From NCBI RefSeq assembly GCF_019649055.1, contig NW_026570292.1:62001-126000 (forward strand): a stretch of 64,000 bases of DNA, written 5' to 3'. The notes beneath the pieces are model-generated. The model ran no database searches. It was not told where the DNA came from and saw only the letters and a program-made list of their open reading frames with translations. Positions within the stretch are counted from its first letter, which is position 1. Each line of letters opens with the position of its first letter. The DNA comes from Paramacrobiotus metropolitanus (taxonomy: Eukaryota; Tardigrada; Eutardigrada; Parachela; Macrobiotidae). A program made the translations under genes and the position numbers. Below are positions 22,112-35,000 of the stretch, in pieces.

Positions 22112-25027
22112 ATGCTGCGCGCGTTCACTCGCTGTCGTGTGGTCGTCACCCCCTCCTCCCAGGAATCCCTCACCCCGCTGAGGAATGTCGTCGCGGGATG
22201 GGTACAGAATCGACACATGTCACAGACGGTGAGTGGGGCATGCTTTGCAAAGCATTTTGCCCGGGAAAACAGCTGCAAACGACGGCGAAAGAGCCAAGTA
22301 CCAGAGCGCAGATTGAATGCTGTTTTTTGGGGGGTATTAGGCTCCTCGGACCGTGACGCTGATCCCGGGCGACGGGATCGGTCCGGAAATCTCGGCCTCG
22401 GTGCAGCAGATCTTCCAGGCGGCGGATGTGCCCATACAGTGGGAGACGGTGGATGTGACGCCGGTTAAAGGACTGGACGGGAAGATTGGTATCCCACAGC
22501 AAGCCATTGACAGTGTCGTCAAAGTAAGAGACTTTTCAGAATTCTCTCCGTCTGTTTCACTTTTTATCAATCTTTTGGATAACAAATAACATAAAGTATT
22601 CACCAACATGCTTTCTTTGCATGCTAATCAGCGGTTTTCGTAAAAAAAATTCTTTTTGATTTTTTGGTTGTCTAAGGCCCTCCAAATTTTGGATTTTATC
22701 GTTGATTTGCAATTTGCAGAACAGAATCGGTTTAAAAGGACCCCTTGCCACTCCCGTGGGAAAAGGACATCGTTCACTCAATTTGGCCATTCGCAAGTAA
22801 GCGCCGTTGTGTGTTCGCTCGTGTTCTGCTGCTTTCTCGTCTTGTACGATTTTGCTGGATGAGCGGAAGCTGAGTTGTGTGTTCGTGTTGAACAGGGCTT
22901 TCAACTTGTACGCCAACGTGCGTCCATGCCGCTCGTTAGAGGGCTTCAAGACGGCCTACGATGATGTGGATGTGGTGACGATTCGTGAGAACACGGAGGG
23001 CGAATACAGTGGTATTGAGCATGTGGTATGTCAAAATGCTGATAACCGGATACTTGCAAATCTTGGAACTATCGTAGTGTATTGGCTGCGAAAAATTCAA
23101 TCGTACTCTTCATTTAGTTCGCTGCCAAGTGTAATCTGCAGATTTGGTATTATGCGTTCATTCTTTTGTCGTGTTAAGCGAGATTAATTTTTATATACTG
23201 GAAACATTGGTGATGGAAATTTCTGGCGTTGGTGGGTTGAATCGTTTTACAATTTGGCAGATAGTGGACGGAGTGGTGCAGAGCATTAAGCTGATCACAT
23301 TTGATGCATCCATGCGTATCGCCCAGTTTGCCTTCGAGTATGCCAAAGCCAACGGACGCTCCCGAGTCACCGCCGTCCACAAAGCCAATATTATGTACGT
23401 AGCTGCGTTTTACAAATGAATCAGTAATTATGGTGGTACACTCGCATCTTGTTATTTTTTTATTATTGTAAATTATTGTTGTTAACTTGTTATTATTGTT
23501 GTTATTTTATTGTTGTTGTTTTATTACTTTGTTGTTCGTCTTCGCCCTGCTTGAGCACTTTATGGAAAATTTTTCTAACGAAATCTCCGCTTTAGTTTAA
23601 TTCTTGGTAAAAGTAGCAGTCACTTCTTGTTAGTATTACTGTACTGTAATTGTTCTGCGTTTTGTAGTTGCATACCACAAAAAATTCTGCATGCATGCTG
23701 TGAATATTCAGTTTATTCTTTTATGGTTTAATTTTGTGCGGTAAACTTAAATAAATACCTTTCCCATGTTGCGGAGCGCAGATAATACGATTGTATTTCT
23801 CTGACAGGGGAAAACGGGTAAAATGCTGACCGCAGCCGGAAATGATTGATATCACTGTTTTTTTGCAGGCGCATGTCAGATGGCTTGTTTCTCAAGTGTT
23901 GCCGCGATGTGGCTGAACAACATCCTGACATCAAATTCAACGAAATGTACCTGGATACTGTCTGTCTTAACGTACGTTTAATAGCGTTTTTAGCTTGCAT
24001 TAAATCTCATCATCACAGTAACGAATTGTATCTTGTTTCCTTGACAAATTGCTGTAGATGGTGCAAGATCCATCCAAATTCGATGTCTTATGTATGCCCA
24101 ACTTATATGGAGATATTCTCAGGTAATTTTGATTTTTATGGAATAATTTCTGAAATAATACGATGGGAGTCGGAACTCGGAAGGACGTTTTGTGACAGAA
24201 ATATGTTGTCGTTGGCAGTGATCTGTGCGCGGGTTTGGTGGGCGGTCTGGGTGTGACACCCTCCGGGAACATTGGCTTCGACGGCGCCGCCGTGTTCGAG
24301 TCGGTGCACGGTACCGCGCCGGACATTGCCGGCCAGGATAAGGCCAATCCGACGGCGCTGCTGCTCAGTGCCGTCATGATGCTGCGCCACATGAAGCTCA
24401 ACAACTACGCGGACCGCATCGAGCAGGCCTGCTACGCCACCATCCGGGAAGGAAAGGTCAGTTGCTGTTTTTCAGTTTCTAATTACTCGTATTGAATGTC
24501 TGTCGGGACGTTTGTCGGTGTTTGCATGCGGTTTTCCACGTAGTTTACGACTTTTACCGAAAAATAAAATTATGTGAATGGGTTAAGGTGTTTTTTGTTA
24601 CGAAAAGCTTTGGAAAGGTGAGATAATTTAATAATTTTATAATGTGCACCTTTTTCCGATATGGTTAAATCAGGATGTGATTAAGTTGTGCGAATGTGCC
24701 GGGTGTTCGGTGCCAAATGTTCACGCCACTTCACTACAAATCGATGCTTATTTGCACTGATTGTCGTATAATGGCGAGCTAATAAATCCAGTAACAAATA
24801 AAATAAACTGAAATTAATCAGTTAAATTATGAAAATCTATTTTTGAATTATAAATATTTATTTTACTGTTTCATTATACTTTTAATTGTTGAGCGTATTT
24901 TTTACAGATGCTGACAGGTGATTTGGGTGGCAAGGCGAAATGCTCGGACTTCACCCAGGATATCTGCGAGAAAGTACAGAATATGCCCGAACCCGATCCC
25001 GACGCCAGGAAAAAGCACCGGCATTAG
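22112..25027 (+). CDS. IDH3A: isocitrate dehydrogenase [NAD] subunit alpha, mitochondrial, 388 aa
   Basis: Catalytic subunit of the mitochondrial NAD-dependent IDH, converting isocitrate to 2-oxoglutarate in the TCA cycle. Nine exons in phase: 22112-22228, 22341-22523, 22720-22796, 22896-23025, 23261-23394, 23869-23971, 24058-24122, 24219-24456, 24908-25027. Exon 1 is a basic, acid-free presequence ([12 protein letters not shown]). Signatures: [42 protein letters not shown]; the substrate-binding [22 protein letters not shown] with the catalytic Lys; [20 protein letters not shown] with catalytic Asp; and [20 protein letters not shown]. Intact and close to human IDH3A (366 aa including presequence). 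A poly(A) signal lies at 25,303. It shares its upstream region with the fucosyltransferase and is followed on the same strand by YPEL5. Confidence 0.97.
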
Positions 25028-25302
25028 GGGAAGAGAAATTTCTGGATTAATTAATGGAAAAAGTTACTTAATTATTTAACTAATAGGTCCTAGTTTGCAG
25101 ATAATTTTTGTGTTTTGTTTTCCTGTTGGAATTTTAGTCGGTTGTTCTGGTTAACTACGGAGAAGAAGAGCGCACTGTGTCCGCTGTCATTTTGTCCATA
25201 TTTAGTGCAGATGTTAACGTGTCGCGTTTTTAGCTGTGGCTGACAGATCTGTCTGTTTCGTGCGTGGATTTTTATTTGCTAAAAAATGGTTGTTCGAGAT
25301 GA

Positions 25303-25308
25303 AATAAA
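25303..25308 (+). terminator. poly(A) signal for IDH3A
   Basis: AATAAA 276 bp after the IDH3A stop codon, followed by a GT/T-rich stretch. Assigned by position only. Confidence 0.5.
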
Positions 25309-25612
25309 AAGACTGGAAAGGAAATTCACAGTAATTTTTATTTAACACCAAGAGAGCTGTATGCATGAGCCCACATACAGTATTTTTATAATTCGTAGCT
25401 GCAGTATTTGACTTTTTGCCATCCGCAGGTGGGAACCACGGCGACGCATATTTACCTGAATTTTCATTTTTGCGAGTTGCGATCTTCGGAAATTTCCCAT
25501 TTTTCTTGTTCTGTGATCTTTTGTTTGGTTTGTGCAAATTATTCCAAGTTATTCCTCTGCAGTTAATATCCCCTGATTGTAAATCTGTTGTTTTTGCGAT
25601 CCGCACTCCATC

Positions 25613-25993
25613 ATGGGCCGCATCCATCTGGAGCACCCGGGCGGATCATCCAAGCTCTTCTACTGCGTCAACTGCGACACCGTCCTCACCAACCGTCGCC
25701 AGCTGGTTAGCATGAGCTTCACGGGCGCCACCGGCCGTGCCTACCTCTTCCACCACGCCGTCAACATCCGCATGTCGGAGGTGCAGGACCGTGTGATGCT
25801 GACGGGACGGCATTTCGTGCGCGATGTCTTCTGCAAGAAGTGCTCGGCTAAACTCGGCTGGTTCTACGAGTTCGCCACCGAGGAGGACCAGCGCTACAAG
25901 GAGTCGCAGATTATCCTGGAACGGGCGCTGATCAGCGAGCGGGAGGGCACGGACTCGCCCGGGGAGGAGAATCACGGGTTTGATGGGCATTAG
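25613..25993 (+). CDS. YPEL5: Yippee-like 5 protein, 126 aa
   Basis: Single-exon gene starting [18 protein letters not shown]. The Yippee zinc-binding fold is set by two CxxC pairs: CVNC (residues 18-21) and, 50-odd residues on, CKKC. Between them are [17 protein letters not shown] and [20 protein letters not shown], followed by [18 protein letters not shown] and [14 protein letters not shown] and the [10 protein letters not shown] end are specific to YPEL5 rather than YPEL1-4. YPEL5 works with the CTLH/GID E3 ubiquitin ligase and is linked to the mitotic apparatus (family knowledge). The last 17 residues are acidic and variable. The gene is convergent with CNPPD1; AATAAA at 26,325 is a likely poly(A) signal. 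Confidence 0.96.
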   Translation: MGRIHLEHPGGSSKLFYCVNCDTVLTNRRQLVSMSFTGATGRAYLFHHAVNIRMSEVQDRVMLTGRHFVRDVFCKKCSAKLGWFYEFATEEDQRYKESQIILERALISEREGTDSPGEENHGFDGH

Positions 25994-26714
25994 GCCGTCT
26001 GGGGCCTGGGAAACGGACAGGTCGGGGTAAATACGGCGGATCTCGTTGGGAATCTGATTTTGTACATAGTACAGCGATGGGTCGTACAGGGATGACGGTG
26101 GTGTGCGCCGCTTGCTTTTCTGTTGGTATTTTTCTGTTTTTCCATTTTGATTTCTTGCTTGCGTTTCTCGAGTGTTCCTACGTGTTTGTGCTCGTTAGTG
26201 GTTAGCGAGACGATGGATAAATTGGTTTGTGTATTGGGAACTACACCACGTTTTACCTTTTTAGATGTTATAAACTGATCGAAAACTGTTCTCTGTTTTA
26301 TTAGTGCAGCTGCGAGAAAAAATCAATAAAAAATGGATTTTGCTGTTGTTATGCATTTTTTAAGGAGAGTTTAATGAAATTTTTCCGTATTTATTTTGAG
26401 CACCATTTTTCTGGCACTTCCGTAGGAATAAGTAATAATAAATTATTAAATACGAAAAACAAAAGATCTTTATCGTTGCTGTTTTTTTAAGGAGAAATGA
26501 ATTTCTTTCGTATTTATTGCCATTTTTTGAGATTTTCGTAAGAAATATTTATGTTCCGACACTGATCCAGTCACAAAACCAGACCATGAAAAACAGGTAA
26601 AAAAATATCGCAACATTCTGAAAAACCGACGCAACGCTCGTACATTAAAAACAGAAAACACCCCGAGAATTTGTTAAAATAATCCCCAATAAATCAAGAT
26701 AAAAATAACTTCCA
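25994..26714. terminator. shared 3' flank of YPEL5 (+) and CNPPD1 (-)
   Basis: AT-rich convergent region. Plus-strand AATAAA at 26,325-26,330 fits YPEL5. A minus-strand AATAAA (TTTATT on plus near 26,513) fits CNPPD1. The two 3' UTRs may overlap. No coding sequence. Confidence 0.5.
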
Positions 26715-29700
26715 TCACGCTACGGACAGCACAAACCGGCCGCGCGGCACCATCCCATGCCGACCCAACTTCTTCCAGGCCGCCAGCCGCAAGGAGGTGC
26801 CGGCGGGCCGCGGCTTCTCCAGATTAACGGTGGGCAATATCACCAGTTCGTCCTGCACCGTCTGGCAGATGGCGGCGGTGTCCGGCCGCGTCCAGTTCAT
26901 CCAGGCGTCGATCCAGCGCGGCGAGGGGAAGGGCGCGGGAGGGGAGCAGGTGCTGCAGGCCGGCGGCAGCGGTCGGTGCAGCATGTGCACCATGAAGGGC
27001 GCCAGGGTGGTGGAGGTGAGGACCACGCAGCCGATCAGAAGGTAGGCGGCGGTCAGGGCGGCTAACATCTGCAGCGAGACATCCATGAAGGCAAATCAAA
27101 TCAGATGGGAACGCTGGTACCATGAACAGTTACTAACACTACACCGTGAAACACGGGTATTGGTTAACAGGGCAAAAAAATTTTGAAAATCGCTGGATAT
27201 TAACTATTAACTACGCTTGTACGCAGCAACATGTCCTGTCACACAAGTATCCGGCTGAGAGCCTGCCGCTGGCTACACAACCGCCCCTACACTACGCCAG
27301 CCCGCTGTTCACAGGCCAACTCAATCGCAACTGCAAGCAATAAACTACTGTACTACCGAGTAGTACTGTACTCCACATGCGGCTTTGATACGCAACACCC
27401 ATTATAAAACAAAAAAAAAGCAAGCAGCACAATTATTCCTCAGTTGAACCTACGTTCAATTAATTTTACTGTTCAAAATAATTTAAAGCTGCATACTTGC
27501 GCACTTATTTGTACGATTACGGATCCGGTTTTTGCCGAGGAAATCATCAAACTAATTCATAAAACTACAGAACCTTTTTTTTAACGGCATTTACTACGAT
27601 ACGAAACCTTAATAATTCTCTATATCACGGTATTACGTCGCCACATGTACAAAACTCAATCAATAAACCATGGAACAACAAAGCAAACCAGAAGTCACTG
27701 ATTCCGTGGTAAAACACCGTTCTTCAAAATATTTACGCCGTATAATTATGCCTTAGGAGCGTTTTATAATGGTGTTAGTATTTTCGGTTAATGTAGTCTG
27801 TGCGATTCCGTAAAAAAATGTAAATCAAGTGTGCCATCACGCCCAACTTACCCGGGTCAAATGGGCAACAAAATCATTGAGACACCGTGTGGAGAATCCA
27901 CTGCGGGCATCGGAAAGCACCAGGAGATCGGAATACGTTAGATAATCACGAAACTGGCATCCAAAGTGGGTGATTCTATCACAAACAAATCGTCTACTTG
28001 ATAATATTATCACCTGATACATTATCGCCTTATTACGTAATCGTTACTGTTAAAAAGCTCAGCGCCATGTGCGCGGTGTTGTGTCAACAAGTGTCACGTA
28101 CTCGCTTTCCACGTTATGCATCATGGCATCGAAATCCGCACTGTCGGCATGAAGATTCCATTGTAAGGCATCCAGGAAGAGGAATTCCAGTTTATTCAGG
28201 TGTTTAATCGGTATACCGAAGTCCCGCGCCCAGGTGCCGTTGTAACAATCGCCAACCTCGCCCACACTGAAAATGCGCACTTGAAATTACGATTAATTCT
28301 ATAATATACTCGTACTGAAATTGTTAAGAATTTTATTTTCTGTAATCATTAATATTTATATTTAATTGTAATTATGGTTTTGGATAGTAAAAATTTCCAA
28401 TTTCACTACTATTACAACTACTATTTCCAATTTCACCCACTATTTACAACACTGACTGCAAGTCAAGATGGTGGAAAAGTGTAGTGTAACGGCAAAATCC
28501 CGGCGTTGCCATCCTTAAGTAACTCGAACAACGTTTACAATGTATGTAATGCAAAAACAAAGTAAAGTAGAACAGAATCGCCAGACAACAATTTTTTGCA
28601 AGATTATAGAATATGATGATTCAGATAAAATTCAAAAACGGTAATTTAATCACTGACGGTAAAATTGTAATTTACATATCTTATAAAGATATCATAACGA
28701 AAAAACATGCAAAACAATTTTCAAAAAAAAGTAATATTTACGGATTTCAGGGCCACTAACTATTATTTATCAGCATAAAACTTAAACTAATTTCAATATC
28801 CTGAAAATCGCAACACAAACTTATTCGAAACGAAAGCAGACGGGGCAACGTATGTATGAAATAAAGAATTTCGAAACGTAATGAAAAATTTCACCTCATT
28901 TTACACTAGTGTAGAGAAAACGTCAAACCCTTTTTCCTCTGATGAATCACAACGACATGATTGCTTACTCATAAAGAAATTTGCAGGCCGACATCAAGGA
29001 GACGATAAACAGATCCGAAGAGGTGAGAAAGTGATCAACATTCACGCTGGGATTGGCATCGTGCAGGCGGTCAATGTAGATGAGGCACAGCAGCAGCGCC
29101 GAGGGTGACACATTCTGCCGACTGCAAATTAATCAACTATTACAATCTCTTGCCATTCCAAAACGCTACTAATTACTTCAAAATGACGATTTACAAAATT
29201 ATTTACGCTGTGTTTTGATGCAAGTACCACCACTAACAGCTCAAACTGAATATAAAGCTTATCAGAATGAAACAATTTCTTAAGTGAACCAATATAAATT
29301 TTGTCACAAACAAATTTTCGAAACCAGCAAGGTATATGGACTCGTAATTATCACCAACCGAATAGCATATACCGAATAAGTAAAACAGACAAAAGACAGC
29401 TTAGTCTTTGATAGATCAACCTTTTTTTAAAAATTAAATCAATTTAAAAATACAACTATAAAATATTACTGCTACGGCGATTAAAGTCTAATCGTCAATA
29501 ACTCGACTGTAACTTCATTCTGCTGCGAACGTGTATTCAAAAGCGATACCCTAAGGAAAATATCGACTAACAAAAAAACGAATAAAAACGTTCCTATCTT
29601 TACAAGCGCATTTGGAAAGGCACTCCATCATTTTTTTCTGTTGACTTACGCTACAGTGGCAGCAAAGGCCGGGTAGAGATGGGCGGCCGAGATATACCGC

Positions 29701-30899
29701 GATCCGACAACGGCAGCCAGTTCTACAAGCACCCAGCGTTTAAGTTGTCATATTTCTTGGCAATGGCGACCTTGGCGGCAACGCGCACGTGCCGCATTAA
29801 TAACAGCCAGGCATAACTTGTGACTTACCTTTCCACTCATCAACATCGTCCTCCTGTCGCTTCGGGTAACAGCACAGTCCGAGACGCCGTTCAAGACGAC
29901 GCCGCATCTCTTCATGATCGACGAACTCCTGCCAAACACGATCCCGATAGAGAAATGAGTACAATGCATGCATCAACATGCACACAATTAGAAATATATC
30001 CCTACGGTTTACTGTGTTTTTTAGAATGCGACAATTACTTTTTCCTTTTGATTAGTGATTATCACCGATGCTTTTCTCCAAAACACCAATTACCGCTTAG
30101 TGGTTTATAGAATGAGGAAAGATCGTAGTGCGATGGCTAAAATGCCAGTTAAAACGTTCTCAACAGTCAGCACAAATTACACGCAGTTCTCTCCACACAA
30201 ATTAAACGATTAAAATTTTAAATTAATATTTTTTATGTTCAAAAGATCTACTGTTTATTTATCACCATCATTCCTTAGAAACTGCTATTGGAATTTCTTT
30301 TGGAACGTCCAAGGACCAAGGATACTAACTACTGCTAAACCAATTAACTATTAGTTAAGGATAACATACCAGACCCGCGCCAAATTCTGAAATCGGTTGC
30401 CAGAAAAGAAAAACTACAGAGCAGTTACTTATAGATACTAGTTACTAGTAACTAATCTTGTCACTTGTGCCTCTTGTTAGCCTTATCAGAAGAAATACGA
30501 TAGCAACAGCGTATAGCACATTGCTTCCGATTTTGATTCCGTATTCATTTCAAACTTAAATAATAATGTCCAAATATATAAGACTGGTTTTTAAAGAACG
30601 ACAGCGCATCTGAGAAAGCCCTTTGAGGCCGTTCTATCCCAGATTCTCACCTGATCATCCTCGTCCTCATCTTCAACGTTGCTTTCAGTCGCCTCACGAT
30701 GCGGACTCTTCACGGACTTGGACGGAGATTCCTTTTCCCGGGCGAGCTTCGTACTGTGCCGTACATCCTTGGCCACCGCAATCTTCTCCTCGGGGGACGA
30801 TGAAGGAGACCCCTTGGGAGAATCCGGGGGGCAGGGGGAGCGCGTGGTGATCGTCGCGGGCGAGCGATCATCCTGGATTTCATCTTCGCCGAACGCCAT
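26715..30899 (-). CDS. CNPPD1: cyclin Pas1/PHO80 domain-containing protein 1 homologue, 405 aa
   Basis: Membrane-anchored cyclin-fold protein whose biochemical role is poorly known. Seven minus-strand exons join in phase: 30899-30651, 29928-29829, 29722-29650, 29121-28969, 28266-28102, 27975-27852, 27068-26715. Exon 1 is a disordered acidic region (MAFGEDEIQDD, ending EDEDEDDQ). Exon 2 has HEEMRRRLERRLG, like the RIRRRL of human CNPPD1. The cyclin box covers exons 3-5: VSPSALLLCLIYIDRLHDAN, SSDLFIVSLMSACKFLYD, GTWARDFGIPIKHLNKLEFL and ALQWNLHADSADFD. Exon 6 has YLTYSDLLVL, human YTYTDLCVL. Exon 7 gives a membrane segment (LTAAYLLIGCVVLTSTTLAP), then a Pro/Cys-rich lumenal or tail part with NWT. 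Length equals the human protein (410 aa). Tail-to-tail with YPEL5. Confidence 0.93.
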
Positions 30900-32099
30900 G
30901 GCACAACGGGCGGTCGTTCGGTATCGATGAATATCACAACAATCACAGGAATACACCTGTGCCTAATTAGTAAAGTGATTTATAAGGAAATCAAACTTAG
31001 GAAGGAGATAAACAAAAAGATGGGAACAAATAAAGCGGAGCCATGTAGAAAATACGCTGATAACGGGGTCGCCCAAATTTTTTGACTCACGAACCGACGG
31101 AAATGAGTGGGTGCAATGGTGAGCTGTTCGGTATCACATGCTCGATGTTGTGGTGAGCTGGCTTGATCACGCGCGCGCCTGATCTTGAATTCTCGATTCA
31201 GAAATCAGAAACCAGCAGGACCGCTGCTCCAGGGCGATCGAGCAGAACAGGATATTTACGTTGCGAAAGAGACATATAAATAAGCGTAAATTCTGTACTC
31301 CGTGCTCGCACTCGTTTTCTTTGTAACACCAAACTACTCTAATTGATAATTCATTCGTGCAAAATTTTACTATTTTGCACTTATGACTGTAAGCTGCATA
31401 CATGCACAAGGCAGCATACTGGCCCAGACGTAGAGTATTCTGTCATCAGTAAACTGCGAGTCTCTATGGCAAACGCCCCTGGTAGTCAGTACTCGCCTAA
31501 ACGGCACATTAATTCTATCTAACACGTGAATGATTATGTAAAGGCCTTGTTCATTACTTTACGCGGCAAACACGCCGCGCATGCAAATAATTATTTGTAT
31601 TAATTTTACACGCCTGCAATTGATTCGATCAAGTACGGTACATTGTACGTATCCCCAAAGTGTTTATTCATGCATACTTCTACAGTCTACTGCACTGGTA
31701 TACCGGTATACTGTACGTATGTAACTCGTAACACGGTAACGAGTATTGTGCTTTCTTGACAGCGATTTTGAATCATTAGTACAGTAATGATTGCTGCAGT
31801 TTGCTTTGAGCCTGATAATTCCTTCGATACGTCACTGAAATTTTGAATTAAACTGCTGGGAACAAATGGCAAATTTATGTTCTGTAATTAATCGTATGAA
31901 GTATTGTCGCTGGGTTACATGTATTGTACCGGTGCCGGCGGTACATGTGACTCTGATGTGAGGAAACAACAATGATTAATATTCTTGTAATATGTATTGT
32001 ATATTAGTTGATAATACGTAATATGACGCCGATAATTCTTGTTTGTTTTATCAACTCATTATTTTTTCATACCAACTGGTGATAAAATTAGACAATAAA
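30900..32099. other. intergenic stretch between CNPPD1 and the ZP gene
   Basis: Holds the CNPPD1 promoter side and the ZP-gene 3' flank, including TTTATT at 32,091-32,096, which is AATAAA on the minus strand immediately after that gene's stop. No gene seen. Confidence 0.4.
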
Positions 32100-35000
32100 T
32101 CAGTGGTCAGTTAGACGTTCAGAATGCACCGTGATCCCCGCATGCACTCGCCGCCTCCGGCAATGACTTAACACCGCAAACAGCACCAGCACCAAACTTA
32201 AAATCAACACCACCACCACCATCACGGTGGCCATCGTCACCGTCTTCTGTAGGAAACAGTATTTGACTTCCTGCTGCACTTCCGCCCCGGTGTCCGGCGC
32301 GGTTTCGTTGACCTGCGTCACATTATCGAAATACGTCGTCTCCATGGAGAGATTAAAGGGGAGCATGAGATTCTGCAGCATCCGGTCACGGCTGCTCGAT
32401 ATGGCGATCTGCAACGATTGTCCCATGTGATTAAGACAAAGGATTGCAAAGGTCACGGGGACTGACTGCTTACCGCACCCGTGAATGGCGGGATGCCCAT
32501 GTGGCCGTTGTGGGCGCGCAGGGAGGGCGGGGCGGTGACGTTGGGTTGGGGACGGTACTGCGTGATGTTGGTGAAGGTCTCCAGGCGGAACTGGAACTGC
32601 GGCACGTCGACAGTTTCCGTGAAGCACGTCTAGTTAATAATAGAATTCTTGTGAAGTTATTGAATAGAATTCTTGTGAAGTTATTGTACATATTTTTTAA
32701 CCCACTAACTGCGTTATCCCAAACAGACAAACACCTACATATAGATTAAGAATATTTGGTTGAAAAGTTTCAACAGTTGCTTTGTTTTAACAAAGTAGAT
32801 GCGTAAATTCAAAATCCAGATATATAAAAAAATGTGAAACACGTGATTATAAAATTAACGACTGCAGTTAAAGTAAGTATTAAAAATGACCGCCGTAGCA
32901 TGCTCATGAAGTAGCAGGATAAATTCAAAAATCACCAGCAAATTACGTACATAGCTGGGGCGTTCTGACTGTGTATCATGCATCCCATGCAGCATAAGTA
33001 TATAATTACAGAGTCTGGATATTTTCTCCGATGTCGACGAAACGAAGTGGGCATCCAGCCATGCATTATTCTACGATAGTTTGCTGATGTCTTATGTACT
33101 GCTTTGATTTTAGTGCGACAATTCTATTGCTTGCTGATTTCTGAATCCAATAGGTAAGATGGCAAAATAATACATAGTAAATACTGCGACTAAATGGACA
33201 CATACCGGACCCATTCGCTGTGGTTGTTCCAAGCAGGATCGCGCATTGGCGGCACTGCACAGATTGATGGAGCAGCGTGCGTTCAGTCGTAGACTTCCGG
33301 TGAAGCTGGGAGCGGCAAATCGGGTGAAGTACATCCGCTGTTCAGTCGTACCGGCTGGCCGGGTCGGCATAAACCATTGCGCATGCTCCGATTGACATCT
33401 GCAGCAGTCACGATATTTGCTGGTTACGATTAATATCAAAGGTCACAAGTACCGAACAGGATGCTTTAAACTGACCCATTTTCCAGAATAATGGATTCAC
33501 GAACGAGGATCCCGGCGCGACTCGCACCGTGAATGAATTCTCCAATGCCGGCTGAGGCGTCCTTCCGGAAACTACCGCTGACCATCGATCTACATAAAAC
33601 AAGTTGATCTGGCACAACACACTGGTATTGCACTTAATTAATTCAATTTTTTTAGCGGGTCATGATCAAACAGTTTTACCGTAATTATCGAATTTGCACC
33701 CCTGGGGTGCAAAAGTTCAAACGTCCTGGAGGAGGGGGGCTTATTTCGGGGAGGGGGCGTTATTTCGGGGGGTGGTACTATTTTTCAAACTGTATTTTTG
33801 GGAGGGGGCCGTTATTTTTCAAACAACTCCGCATCCTGTTCCATTGAAACTGAACGCAGTAGATACCGGTGTTTGCAGTTTCAGAACCTTGCGAGCAGCA
33901 TTCTGAAACATGGCACCAAATTATTTTTGTGACCATTTACTGTTTATTCATTAAATCATAACTATTATTATGAAGCAATTGGCGGTTTACTAATCGTTTT
34001 GTGGCGCTTGACATTTAATAACGCCCCCTGGGGGATAAAATCGGGGGGAGGCGCTATTTTTCAAACGGGTTATGCGAGGGGGGCTTATTACGGAGGGGGG
34101 CCTTATTATGGGGGGAGGTGCAAATTCGATAATTACGGTATATAAGCAATCGCCTTTCACATTTAATTGTTAAGATTACAGGTTAATTAATGCGGCAAAA
34201 ATATAAATACATCTTCATTTTTGGCTTCGTTTAATTCTGTGTATTTACCTGATTGTGCAGTTGATTGGCCGAAGCACAGTAAACGGACCTGCAAGCAAAA
34301 ATCACTAACTAGATAGTAAGTGCTTACGATTCACGATGTGCGAGTTTTACAAGAAAACATCTACGTACGATATCATCTAAACATTGTAAGTATAGTCTAT
34401 AGATATACTGAAACGATTATTCGTACATTACGTGACTTTTTACGTCCAATCGAAAGAAATATCGATATAAAAAAAATATAATATCTACTGGGTACGGTAT
34501 TAGAGGCTTTGAGCAGAAAACACCATAACCATACCTTAACCATCCCTTATCGTGTACGCGTTCTTCCCTCGTATGGGAACAATGCCCTCATTGGCTGTGA
34601 TAATTTAACATCACAACCAATAGAAATTGTGAAATACCGGATTACACGGCTCGATTATACTAAAATATTTAGTAGCGCCTAATTAGTAGCACCTAAATTC
34701 ATATCGCGTTGCTATTAAAAAATTTAGTAGCACCTAGATATACTAGTAATTTGCATTGCACTGCAATAAAATATTACTAGCACCTACTTAGTAGCACCTA
34801 GACATGACCTACATCGCATTACTATAAAATATCAGAACACCAAATTAGTAGCACCTAGAACTTACACGTGGCTAGAAATATTTGTAGCACCTAATCAGTA
34901 GCACTACATATATTGCACGTGCATTGGAATTTGCAATAAAATATTAATAACGTCTAATTAGTAGCACCTAGACAAAATTCGCATTGCAAACGCGAATTTA

